A stretch of DNA of 64,000 nt from Spelaeicoccus albus (GTDB lineage Bacteria; Actinomycetota; Actinomycetes; Actinomycetales; Brevibacteriaceae), in the NCBI RefSeq assembly GCF_013409065.1, contig NZ_JACBZP010000001.1, forward strand, positions 2,604,001 to 2,668,000, in the 5' to 3' direction. The notes below the pieces were generated by a model. The model was given only the letters and a program-made list of their open reading frames with translations, had not been told where the DNA came from and ran no database searches. The stretch's first letter is position 1, and each line of letters starts with the position of its first letter. The position numbers and the translations under genes were made by a program. Of the stretch, positions 57,316 to 64,000 are shown one piece after another.

Positions 57316-58362
57316 ATGGCTGCCTTCGACCGGCCCGCGCCGGCCCGTGATTCCGCGCTCGTCCGTGCCGCCCGCGGGCTGCCGACGGACCATGTGCCCG
57401 TGTGGTTCATGCGCCAGGCGGGTCGGTCGCTGCCCGAATACCGCGAATTGCGGGCCGGCACCACCATGCTGCAGGCGTGCCGGACGCCGGAACTCGTCAC
57501 TGAAATCACGCTGCAGCCGGTGCGCAGACTCGGAGTGGATGCGGCGGTATTCTTTTCCGATATCGTCGTGCCGCTGCATGCGGCCGGTATTGGCGTGGAC
57601 ATCGTGCCGGGAGTCGGACCGGTCGTCGAGAAACCGGTGCGCACGATGGCCGATGTCGATGCCCTTCCCGAACTCGATGCGGGCCAGATCGACGACATCG
57701 CGGCAAGCGTTCGGATGACGGTCGCCGAACTGGGTTCCACGCCGCTGATCGGCTTCGCCGGCGCTCCGTTCACCCTTGCCAGTTATCTGATCGAAGGCGG
57801 GCCCAGCAAGAACCACGAGCTCACCAAGTCGATGATGCACGGTGCTCCCGACGTGTTCGACGCCTTGTTGTCGAAGCTATCCGCAATGTGCGGAACTTTC
57901 CTGTCCGTCCAGGCCGCTGCCGGCGCGTCGGCATTGCAGCTGTTCGATTCCTGGGCCGGCTACCTCTCGGCCGCGGACTATCGCACGTACGTGCTGCCGC
58001 ATTCGCGGGACGTGTTCGCGCATGTGGCGCGGCTGGGTCTTCCCACCATCCATTTCGGCGTCCAGACCGGTGAACTGCTTGCGGCAATGGGGGAAGCCGG
58101 GCCGGACGTGGTCGGCGTCGATTTCCGTGTGTCGCTGTCGGATGCGGCGGTCCGGGTGCCCGATACCGTGCTGCAGGGCAACCTCGACCCTGCTTTCTTG
58201 TTCGCCCCGTGGGACGCCGTCCGGCCGGTTGTCGACGAAATAGTCCGCCAGGGCAGCGAGTTGCCCGGACATATCTTCAACTTGGGTCACGGCGTGTTGC
58301 CGACGACGGACCCCGATATGCTGGCGCGCGTCGTCGACCGCGTCCACGACGTGACATCGTGA
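57316..58362 (+). CDS. hemE: Uroporphyrinogen decarboxylase
   Basis: The enzyme decarboxylates uroporphyrinogen III to coproporphyrinogen III, the last step before heme routes diverge. The 348-residue protein has the signature PVWFMRQAGRSLPEYRELR near the N-terminus, FFSDIVVPLHAAG, the substrate-binding Asp, GFAGAPFTLASYLIEGG and the C-terminal HGVLPTTDPD. It is the first gene of hemE-cgoX-chdC; the next gene overlaps by four bases (GTGA). Confidence 0.96.
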   Translation: MAAFDRPAPARDSALVRAARGLPTDHVPVWFMRQAGRSLPEYRELRAGTTMLQACRTPELVTEITLQPVRRLGVDAAVFFSDIVVPLHAAGIGVDIVPGVGPVVEKPVRTMADVDALPELDAGQIDDIAASVRMTVAELGSTPLIGFAGAPFTLASYLIEGGPSKNHELTKSMMHGAPDVFDALLSKLSAMCGTFLSVQAAAGASALQLFDSWAGYLSAADYRTYVLPHSRDVFAHVARLGLPTIHFGVQTGELLAAMGEAGPDVVGVDFRVSLSDAAVRVPDTVLQGNLDPAFLFAPWDAVRPVVDEIVRQGSELPGHIFNLGHGVLPTTDPDMLARVVDRVHDVTS

Positions 58363-59753
58363 CCGAACGGTCGATCGCGGTCATCGGCGGAGGCATCACC
58401 GGCCTCACCGCCGCCTATCGGCTGCGCCGGGATGCTCCGGACGACGTCGACGTGCACTTGTACGAGGCCTCCGAGCGGCTGGGCGGATGTATCCGCGGCA
58501 CCGATCTGGACGGCGTGCTCGACGAATCGATCGACGTGGGTGCCGAAGCCGCTCTCGCTCGGCGTCCCGAAGCCGTGGACCTGGCACGCGAGCTGGGACT
58601 GACGACCGAAGCGCCCGGCAGCGCACGATCGGCGATATTTTCGCGCGGGGAATTGCATCCCATCCCCGGGGGATCTGTCATGGGAGTACCGGCCGATCCG
58701 GAAACGGCGGCCGGTCTGCTGGACGACGACGAGGTTCGCCGGGCCGCACGCGAAACTGTCACGGGCGCGGTCTCCGGCGATATCGCCGTTGCGGACTTCA
58801 TCGAAGCACGCCTGGGCCCCGGAGTGGCCGACCGACTCGTCGATCCGTTGCTGGCCGGTGTGTACGCCGGCAATTCACGGCTGCTCTCACTGCGCGCCAC
58901 GATCCCGGCGTTATGGCCGGCCGCCCGTGACGGCACGTCGCTGCGCGAGCTCGTGCGCCGCACGGTTCCGCGGCCCGCGGGGCAAGCGCCGACCGATCGG
59001 CGTCCGGCGCCCGTCTTCATGAGCTTGCGCGGCGGGCTGTCGAGCATGATTGCCGCGCTCGAACGTGAACTCGGCGATGTTGTCCGTCGAAGCGCGCCGG
59101 TCGGCCCGCTTCGACGGTCCGGCGGCCGGTGGCATTTCACTGCCGGTGGAATCGCACGGGCCGCGGACGGCGTCATCGTGGCACTGCCTGCTCATGCCGC
59201 GGCAACGGTGATGGCCGGAGCCGCCCCCGACGTCGGCGCCGAGCTGGGCACTGTCGAATTCTCCACGTCGGCCGTTGTCACGGCGCTGGTGGATCTCGAC
59301 GACGCGCCGCCGCTCGAGGGCTCCGGATTCCTGGTGCCCGCGGCCGAAGCCCGCATCATCAAGGCCGCGACTATTTCGTCGAACAAATGGCCGTGGATCG
59401 CCCGGATGCTGCCGCCGGGCACGGCGTTGGTGCGTGCGTCGGCCGGGCGTCACCGCGACACGGCAGTGCTTGACCGGACCGACGACGAACTTGCCCGTGC
59501 CGCCCTTGCGGACGTCGAGCGCATTACGGGCCGAGCGCTGCCGGTCCGTGCGGCGTCAGTCACCAGGTGGCCGGGTGCTTTGCCGCAATACCTGGTCGGC
59601 CATGACCAACTTGTCGGACGCATCCGCGCCCGCATGAACGAGGTTCCGGCAGCCTGCTTGGCCGGTGCCGCCTATGACGGCGTCGGCATTCCTGCCTGTA
59701 TCGGCTCCGCGCGGCAGGCGGCGGAGTCCATCTTGAGAGAATTGAGAGTATGA
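58359..59753 (+). CDS. hemY: Coproporphyrinogen III oxidase, FAD type (HemY/CgoX)
   Basis: This 464-residue flavoprotein of the protoporphyrinogen-oxidase family has the FAD-binding motif [19 protein letters not shown] with [10 protein letters not shown] after it, and a C-terminal FAD segment [20 protein letters not shown]. In Actinobacteria this family oxidises coproporphyrinogen III to coproporphyrin III. GTG at 58359 overlaps the hemE stop, and its own stop overlaps the chdC start by four bases. Older annotation as protoporphyrinogen oxidase describes the family, not the likely substrate here. Confidence 0.92.
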   Translation: MTERSIAVIGGGITGLTAAYRLRRDAPDDVDVHLYEASERLGGCIRGTDLDGVLDESIDVGAEAALARRPEAVDLARELGLTTEAPGSARSAIFSRGELHPIPGGSVMGVPADPETAAGLLDDDEVRRAARETVTGAVSGDIAVADFIEARLGPGVADRLVDPLLAGVYAGNSRLLSLRATIPALWPAARDGTSLRELVRRTVPRPAGQAPTDRRPAPVFMSLRGGLSSMIAALERELGDVVRRSAPVGPLRRSGGRWHFTAGGIARAADGVIVALPAHAAATVMAGAAPDVGAELGTVEFSTSAVVTALVDLDDAPPLEGSGFLVPAAEARIIKAATISSNKWPWIARMLPPGTALVRASAGRHRDTAVLDRTDDELARAALADVERITGRALPVRAASVTRWPGALPQYLVGHDQLVGRIRARMNEVPAACLAGAAYDGVGIPACIGSARQAAESILRELRV

Positions 59754-60457
59754 ACGACACCGAACGCACCAGCGAAGTCCATCCCGACGACATCAATCAA
59801 ACAATGCGGTACTGCGGATGGTCGGTATTCCGCGCGTCGTCTGCGCTGCCGGAGGATCGCGCCGGTCTTGCTACCGAGGTGGAGGATCTGTTGGCCGAGC
59901 TGTCGGCCGAAGACCTGGTTGTCCGCGGTTTTTACGACGTCTCCGCGCTGCGTGCCGATGCCGATCTGATGGTCTGGTGGCACGCGCCGGTCGTCGAATC
60001 GATCCAGCAGGCTTATTCTCGCTTCCGCAAGACCGCGCTGGGATCTCACCTGACCCCCGTCTGGTCGAACGTGGCGGTGCACCGGCCGTCCGAGTTCAAC
60101 AAGGCGCACGTGCCGTCGTTCCTGGCCGGCAAACCGGTCGGTGATTACATCTGCGTGTATCCGTTCGTGCGCTCGTACGACTGGTATGTGCTTCCGGGCG
60201 AAGAACGCAGCCGGATGCTCCGCGAGCACGGGATGGCAGCGCGCGACTATCCGGACGTACGGGCCAACACGATGTCGGCGTTCGCGCTCGGCGATTATGA
60301 ATGGATTCTGGCATTCGAGGCCGACGAATTGCACCGCATCGTCGACGTGATGCGCGAGCTGCGCGGCGTCGATGCGCGGCTGCACGTGCGTGAGGAAACG
60401 CCCTTCTATACCGGACCGCGTCGCAAGCTGCTCGACATCATCGACGACCTGCCCTGA
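59750..60457 (+). CDS. hemQ: Coproheme decarboxylase (HemQ/ChdC)
   Basis: The enzyme converts iron-coproporphyrin to heme b using peroxide, the final step of the coproporphyrin-dependent route. The 235-residue protein of the chlorite dismutase fold has the expected catalytic Tyr137 in [11 protein letters not shown] and the proximal heme His160 in [15 protein letters not shown]; the 23-residue spacing equals that of the Corynebacterium enzyme as I recall it. [17 protein letters not shown] is the C-terminal hallmark. Its start overlaps the previous stop (ATGA). Confidence 0.95.
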   Translation: MNDTERTSEVHPDDINQTMRYCGWSVFRASSALPEDRAGLATEVEDLLAELSAEDLVVRGFYDVSALRADADLMVWWHAPVVESIQQAYSRFRKTALGSHLTPVWSNVAVHRPSEFNKAHVPSFLAGKPVGDYICVYPFVRSYDWYVLPGEERSRMLREHGMAARDYPDVRANTMSAFALGDYEWILAFEADELHRIVDVMRELRGVDARLHVREETPFYTGPRRKLLDIIDDLP

Positions 60458-60517
60458 CCCGGAGCTGCCCTGATCCCGTCTTGACTCGGTCCCGCCCTGA
60501 CCCCGTCCTGACCCGGA
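60451..60517. repeat. Degenerate CCTGACCC repeats after hemQ
   Basis: GCCCTGA-CCC-type units recur at about 60451, 60466, 60493 and 60508; the first contains the hemQ stop codon. This looks like a short imperfect tandem expansion. Confidence 0.5.
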
Positions 60518-60542
60518 TCCCCTCCCGCGTTTCCACTTCTGC

Positions 60543-60588
60543 CGTCGAGTGGTGGCGAGTGGCCGTTGTACCCCGCCACCACTCGACG
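60543..60588. repeat. Dispersed palindromic repeat, third site
   Basis: Perfect 15-base arms (60543-60557 and 60574-60588) of CGTCGAGTGGTGGCG and its inverse complement around a 16-base loop, between convergent genes. Same family as 8139-8278 and 29584-29640. Confidence 0.85.
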
Positions 60589-60653
60589 CATAGGGGGTGG
60601 GGCGGTCGGGGCGGTCAGGTGCCGAAAATCGGTGAACGCGGAGAGCTGGGCGG

Positions 60654-61958
60654 TCACGTGCCGAAGATCTGCCGAAGGTACGGATTGGCAAAGACCCGAC
60701 CGGGGTCCAACGCGTCGCGCACTGCCAGAAAATCGTCGAAGTGCGGGTACAATTCGCGCAGGTCCGCGGCCGACCGGGTGTGCAGCTTGCCCCAATGCGG
60801 CCGTCCACCGAATTCGCGGAAGATGTCTTCGACGGCGGCGAAATACTCGCGGTGGTCTTCACGCAAGTATCGGTGTACCGCGATGTACCCGGTGTCGCGG
60901 CCGTACGCCGTCGACAGCCACAGATCGTCCGGCGCGGCAGTGCGAACCTCGACCGGGAACGAAATACGCCACCCTTTCGAGTCGATGAGTTCGCGGATTC
61001 GCCGGACGGCGTCCGGCACGACTTCGCGCGGCAGCGCATATTCCATTTCGCGGAACCGTACCCGCCGCGGTGTCGTGAACACAGACGACGACGCGTCGGT
61101 GAAGTCGCGATGTCCCAGCAGTCGTCCGGCCAGCCGGTTGATCCGCGGCACCGCGATCGGGACGGCCGAGCCCAGACGGCAGGTGAGTGAATAGACGGCG
61201 TTCGATACCACCTCGTCGTCGACCCACCGCCGCATGCCGGGCAGCGCCTCACCGGGGGCGTCGACGGGCACCCGCGTGTTGGTCTTCGTCAGCGCCGTGG
61301 CGGTGTGCGGAAACCAGTAGAACTCGAAGTGATCGGCCCCGGTGCATCGGGAGCGGAAGTCGCCGAGCACGTCGTCGAGCGGCTCGGGAGCTTCGACGGC
61401 GTGCAGTTTGAACGCCGGCACGCACTGGATCGTGACATCGATCAGGACGCCGAGCGACCCGACGGCCAGCGCAATTGCGGGCCACTCGCGAGGATCTCTG
61501 GTCTTCGAGAATTTTCGCAGCTCGCCGTCCGCAGTGGCCACCGTCATCGCGGTGGCCTGGGTGGCGAGCCCGCCGAACCGGGTACCCGTGCCGTGGGTGC
61601 CGGTCGACAAGGCCCCGGCCACGGTCTGCCGGTCGATATCGCCAAGGTTCGCCATGGCCAGCCCCAGCTTGGAGAGCATGGGCGGCATGTCGTACAGGTA
61701 TGTGCCGGCGCCAACGGTGACTTGCCGGGCACCCGGATCGTAGGACACCAGCCCGGACATGGCGGACATGTCCAGCTGCACGCCCGGCGCCAGCGCGGCA
61801 CCCGTGAAACTGTGGCCCGCGCCTATCGCCTTGACCGGCAGCCCGTCGCGGACGGCGTCCAGAACGGCCCCGGCCGTCTCATTCGCCCCCTTCGGGCGGA
61901 CGACCCGCGCCGGCGTCACCGATTCCAGTCCGGACCAATTGCGCCAAAGCGCGCTCAT
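60654..61958 (-). CDS. FAD-linked sugar-1,4-lactone oxidase (D-arabinono-1,4-lactone oxidase family)
   Basis: The 434-residue flavoprotein of the VAO fold has an N-terminal FAD domain (VRPKGANETAGAVL, IGAGHSFTGAA, GALSTGTHGTG) and a C-terminal ALO domain ending with the family hallmark RPHWGKLH. Members oxidise aldonolactones such as L-gulono- or D-arabinono-lactone, or alditols. A His in the FAD domain that would bind flavin covalently in some members is not obvious here. The ATG overlaps the upstream aldolase-like gene's stop (ATGA), so the two are co-translated. Confidence 0.88.
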   Translation of the reverse strand: MSALWRNWSGLESVTPARVVRPKGANETAGAVLDAVRDGLPVKAIGAGHSFTGAALAPGVQLDMSAMSGLVSYDPGARQVTVGAGTYLYDMPPMLSKLGLAMANLGDIDRQTVAGALSTGTHGTGTRFGGLATQATAMTVATADGELRKFSKTRDPREWPAIALAVGSLGVLIDVTIQCVPAFKLHAVEAPEPLDDVLGDFRSRCTGADHFEFYWFPHTATALTKTNTRVPVDAPGEALPGMRRWVDDEVVSNAVYSLTCRLGSAVPIAVPRINRLAGRLLGHRDFTDASSSVFTTPRRVRFREMEYALPREVVPDAVRRIRELIDSKGWRISFPVEVRTAAPDDLWLSTAYGRDTGYIAVHRYLREDHREYFAAVEDIFREFGGRPHWGKLHTRSAADLRELYPHFDDFLAVRDALDPGRVFANPYLRQIFGT

Positions 61959-63199
61959 AAAAAGGCCTTTCCCTCGCCCCGGTAAGTTGGAAGCGTCTCT
62001 GCGACGGCGTCATCCGAGACTACCGCGAATTCATTGACGTGTTCGCTCAGCTCGCCGGCCTTGGTGTGGCGGAGCCATGCCCGATCGCCGACGCCGAGAT
62101 TCCCGACGCCGGTCAGCGGCGTTTGCACTTCGCCTGCCATCTCACTGCCGACCATGCGGGCGCCGGCCGGCCAGGCCACCTCCGGAAGCCTATCCGGCGC
62201 GGCCGGTCCCGACGCGATCCATCCTCCGCCCATCAGGGTGGCGATCCCGGGTGCGGGCCGGCGTACCACGGATAAGGCGAACGCAGCGGCCGGCGCCGGG
62301 CTGAACGACCGGTATCCGTCGAACAGGTGCGGGCCGAATAATCCGCTACCGGCGGCGATCTCGGTGACGGACCCGTCGGCCGCCGTCGAATCGATCGAAC
62401 CGGTGCCGCCGCCATTGACGAACTCCAGGTCGGCGACGCCGCGGACGGCGGCGACGGCCTCGGCGCGGCGGCCGTGAAGTTCGGCCACCGATCGGCGTTG
62501 GATGCGACGGATCGCTGCGCCGCGCACCGGCTTACCGGGGGGCGCATCGGCCAGGCCGGCAACTTGAGCTTCGTACGCCATCATTCCGACGAGCTCGAAC
62601 CCCCGGCGTGCGGCAATGAGTTCGGCGAGAGCACGCGCTTCGGCAGGGGAGTGCACGGGCGAACGACGGACACCGATGTGGGCGCGTACAGGGCCCGGCA
62701 GCTTCGGCCGCCACGACGCGTCGAGTTCGAGACAGACTCGGACGGGAAACCGGTCCGGCGGACTGAGCACGGCGTCGACGGCGTCCAAATGGTCGACCGA
62801 ATCAACCATCAGCGTGACTCGGCCCGCCAGCGATTCGTCGGTGGCCAGCCTGCGGATCGCCTCGCGGTGCGTCGTCGGATAGCCGACGACCACGTCGTCC
62901 ACCGTTTCGGCCAGCCACAACGCTTCCGGCAACGTGTATGCCAGAACGCCGTGATATCCGTCGTGCTTCATCAGCTCCTCGACGACGCCGCGCACACGGA
63001 CTGACTTGCTTGCCACTCGGATCGGTTTGCCGCCGGCGCGCCGGAGCATATCGGCGGCGTTCCAGGCCAGGGCCTCTTGGCAGAGCACCGCCAGAGGCGG
63101 GTCGAGATGAAGGGTGGCGGCCGTCAGGGCCGGCCAGTACGCTTCGGGGCGGGTCCATGGCCGGTCGGCCGGCACGGAACGGAGATCGGGAAGTTTCAT
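61955..63199 (-). CDS. PLP-dependent amino acid deaminase/aldolase (alanine-racemase fold)
   Basis: This 414-residue fold type III protein has the N-terminal PLP barrel with Lys65 in PIRVASKSVRVRGVVEEL, VVGYPTTHREAIRRL and NGGGTGSIDST (phosphate-binding Gly-rich loop), and a D-Ser dehydratase-like C-terminal domain ending with DRAWLRHTKAGELSEHVNEF (His/Cys-type metal site region). Relatives are D-threonine aldolases, D-serine dehydratases and unassigned deaminase/aldolases. Here it forms a pair with the lactone oxidase, a common actinobacterial arrangement of unknown purpose. GAAGG precedes the ATG. Confidence 0.85.
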   Translation of the reverse strand: MKLPDLRSVPADRPWTRPEAYWPALTAATLHLDPPLAVLCQEALAWNAADMLRRAGGKPIRVASKSVRVRGVVEELMKHDGYHGVLAYTLPEALWLAETVDDVVVGYPTTHREAIRRLATDESLAGRVTLMVDSVDHLDAVDAVLSPPDRFPVRVCLELDASWRPKLPGPVRAHIGVRRSPVHSPAEARALAELIAARRGFELVGMMAYEAQVAGLADAPPGKPVRGAAIRRIQRRSVAELHGRRAEAVAAVRGVADLEFVNGGGTGSIDSTAADGSVTEIAAGSGLFGPHLFDGYRSFSPAPAAAFALSVVRRPAPGIATLMGGGWIASGPAAPDRLPEVAWPAGARMVGSEMAGEVQTPLTGVGNLGVGDRAWLRHTKAGELSEHVNEFAVVSDDAVAETLPTYRGEGKAFL

Positions 63200-63238
63200 G
63201 GGGCTGCCTTCACTTGTGTGCTCGTATCTGGTTTGCTC

Positions 63239-64000
63239 TCATCGGACCGCCTTGACGGGCACTACCGCCAACGCTCCAAGTAGCGCCGTGAAGCCGGCCA
63301 CCAGGAACAAGACGGTGAATCCGCCGGTGAGCGCCACAATACCGGCGCCGGCCAGCGGTGCAATTGCCTGCGGCACGGCATAGGCGATGTTCATGATTCC
63401 CAAGTCCTTGCCGCGGTCGGCCGCATTCGGCAGCACCTGCGTGGCCAGCGCTTGGTCGACGGATAAGAAGCTGCCGAACCCGAAGCCGAGGAATCCGGCA
63501 GCAACCATTGCCACCGGGAGGCTCGGCACGAAGGCCAGCAGCAGCGCGGCAATGCCTTGCAATGATGCGGCGGTGAACACGAAGACCTTTCGCCGGCCGA
63601 TCACGTCGGAGAGCTTGCCGAACGACACCGCGGAGATCAGCACGAAGACCATGTAGATCGCGCTGAGCACGACCAGATCGTCCGCGGCCGACGTATCGCC
63701 CAGCCCGAACTGCAGGAAATACAGCAACAGCGTGGTTCCGAACGCGTTGCCGATGTTCACGAGCACGCGGGACAGCAGCGTCCAGCCGAAATCGGGATGG
63801 GCTCGCGGGCTTATCCAAAAGTCGGCGAGCGCCGGTTTGCGGTGCGCAGTCGAGGGAGCCGGCGGTTCCGGCACCAAGCACACGAACGGCAGCACCAGCA
63901 CGACCAGAAGCACCGCCGTCAGCAGATAGCCGGCGAACTGGCCAAGCGCGAGCGCCGTCACCAAGACCAACCCGACGATGATGCCGATGGCTTGCGGCGC
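63239..64000 (-). CDS. MFS transporter, N-terminally truncated by the window edge
   Basis: The C-terminal 253 residues of a major facilitator are visible; the frame is still open at base 64000, where it reads APQAIGIIVGLVLVTALALGQFAGY. Six to seven helices follow and the inter-helix motif SFGKLSDVIGRRKVFVF resembles MFS motif A of the second half. Substrate unknown. It ends 40 bases upstream of the aldolase start and may be the first gene of that operon. Confidence 0.85.
   Translation of the reverse strand, partial: APQAIGIIVGLVLVTALALGQFAGYLLTAVLLVVLVLPFVCLVPEPPAPSTAHRKPALADFWISPRAHPDFGWTLLSRVLVNIGNAFGTTLLLYFLQFGLGDTSAADDLVVLSAIYMVFVLISAVSFGKLSDVIGRRKVFVFTAASLQGIAALLLAFVPSLPVAMVAAGFLGFGFGSFLSVDQALATQVLPNAADRGKDLGIMNIAYAVPQAIAPLAGAGIVALTGGFTVLFLVAGFTALLGALAVVPVKAVR

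Noticed and set aside
59672-61252. 526-codon minus-strand frame across chdC and the lactone oxidase gene
   Set aside because: Out of frame with the clear lactone oxidase gene and antisense to chdC; low-complexity Arg-rich translation.

Overview
The window is about 64 kb of high-GC, densely coded chromosome from an actinobacterium. Clade markers include GuaB1, SepH, the families DUF3710, DUF3159, DUF3093, DUF4193, DUF3000 and DUF7455, the coproporphyrin-dependent heme enzymes, a HelD-type helicase and a lysine/alanine-rich SigA. A Micrococcales-type organism is most likely; I cannot name the genus. I see no prophage, insertion sequence, rRNA or CRISPR array. The content is mainly housekeeping and core metabolism.

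Layout. 1-125: start of the 2-oxoglutarate dehydrogenase gene (minus strand, cut by the window edge). 392-4375: guaB1 followed by two CNNM/CorC-type transporters, with a possible 34-codon leaderless upstream ORF between them. 4392-6592: two cell-wall enzymes (an L,D-transpeptidase lipoprotein and a VanY-type carboxypeptidase). 6619-8908: tRNA-Arg(CCG), a CynX/NimT-type MFS protein and a histidine phosphatase. 8993-15505: argS-lysA-hom-thrC-thrB, the lysine/threonine branch of the aspartate pathway. 15546-18590: cardiolipin synthase and small genes. 18692-25015: dnaE, an aldose epimerase, hisD and nrdR. 25106-31430: HelD helicase, MFS protein, spermidine-synthase-like protein, DUF4192 and a universal stress protein. 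31620-36671: sigA, a double GNAT, DUF7455 and parE. 36700-40880: an M56 peptidase/BlaI pair, sepH, ferrochelatase and a small unknown. 41264-49299: DUF4193, DUF3093, dut, DUF3710, an OB-fold protein, DUF3159, two RCK/TrkA proteins, a KimA-like potassium importer and an RNA methyltransferase. 49421-54159: aconitase and dxs. 54258-57144: ArsR-type regulator with a small basic protein, RNase D and DUF3000. 57316-60457: hemE, cgoX and chdC. 60654-64000: sugar-lactone oxidase, a PLP aldolase/racemase-fold enzyme and a truncated MFS gene.

How the genes work together. hemE, cgoX, chdC and the separately placed hemH make up the late steps of the coproporphyrin-dependent heme route. lysA, hom, thrC and thrB share an operon that starts at argS. 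From sigA to chdC the gene order is close to the Mycobacterium tuberculosis Rv2703-Rv2676c segment as I remember it. The two RCK proteins are divergent from a permease that carries the potassium-site residues of Bacillus KimA, and no Trk/Ktr channel subunit is nearby; I infer a potassium uptake unit.

Regulation visible in the sequence. At least fifteen genes have a -10-like hexamer 6-8 bases before the start codon and no Shine-Dalgarno sequence, so leaderless mRNAs appear common. Specific candidate operators include an 18-bp palindrome before aconitase, dyads before blaI, and three 14-bp tandem repeats overlapping the arsR promoter. A dispersed palindromic repeat family occupies three intergenic sites.
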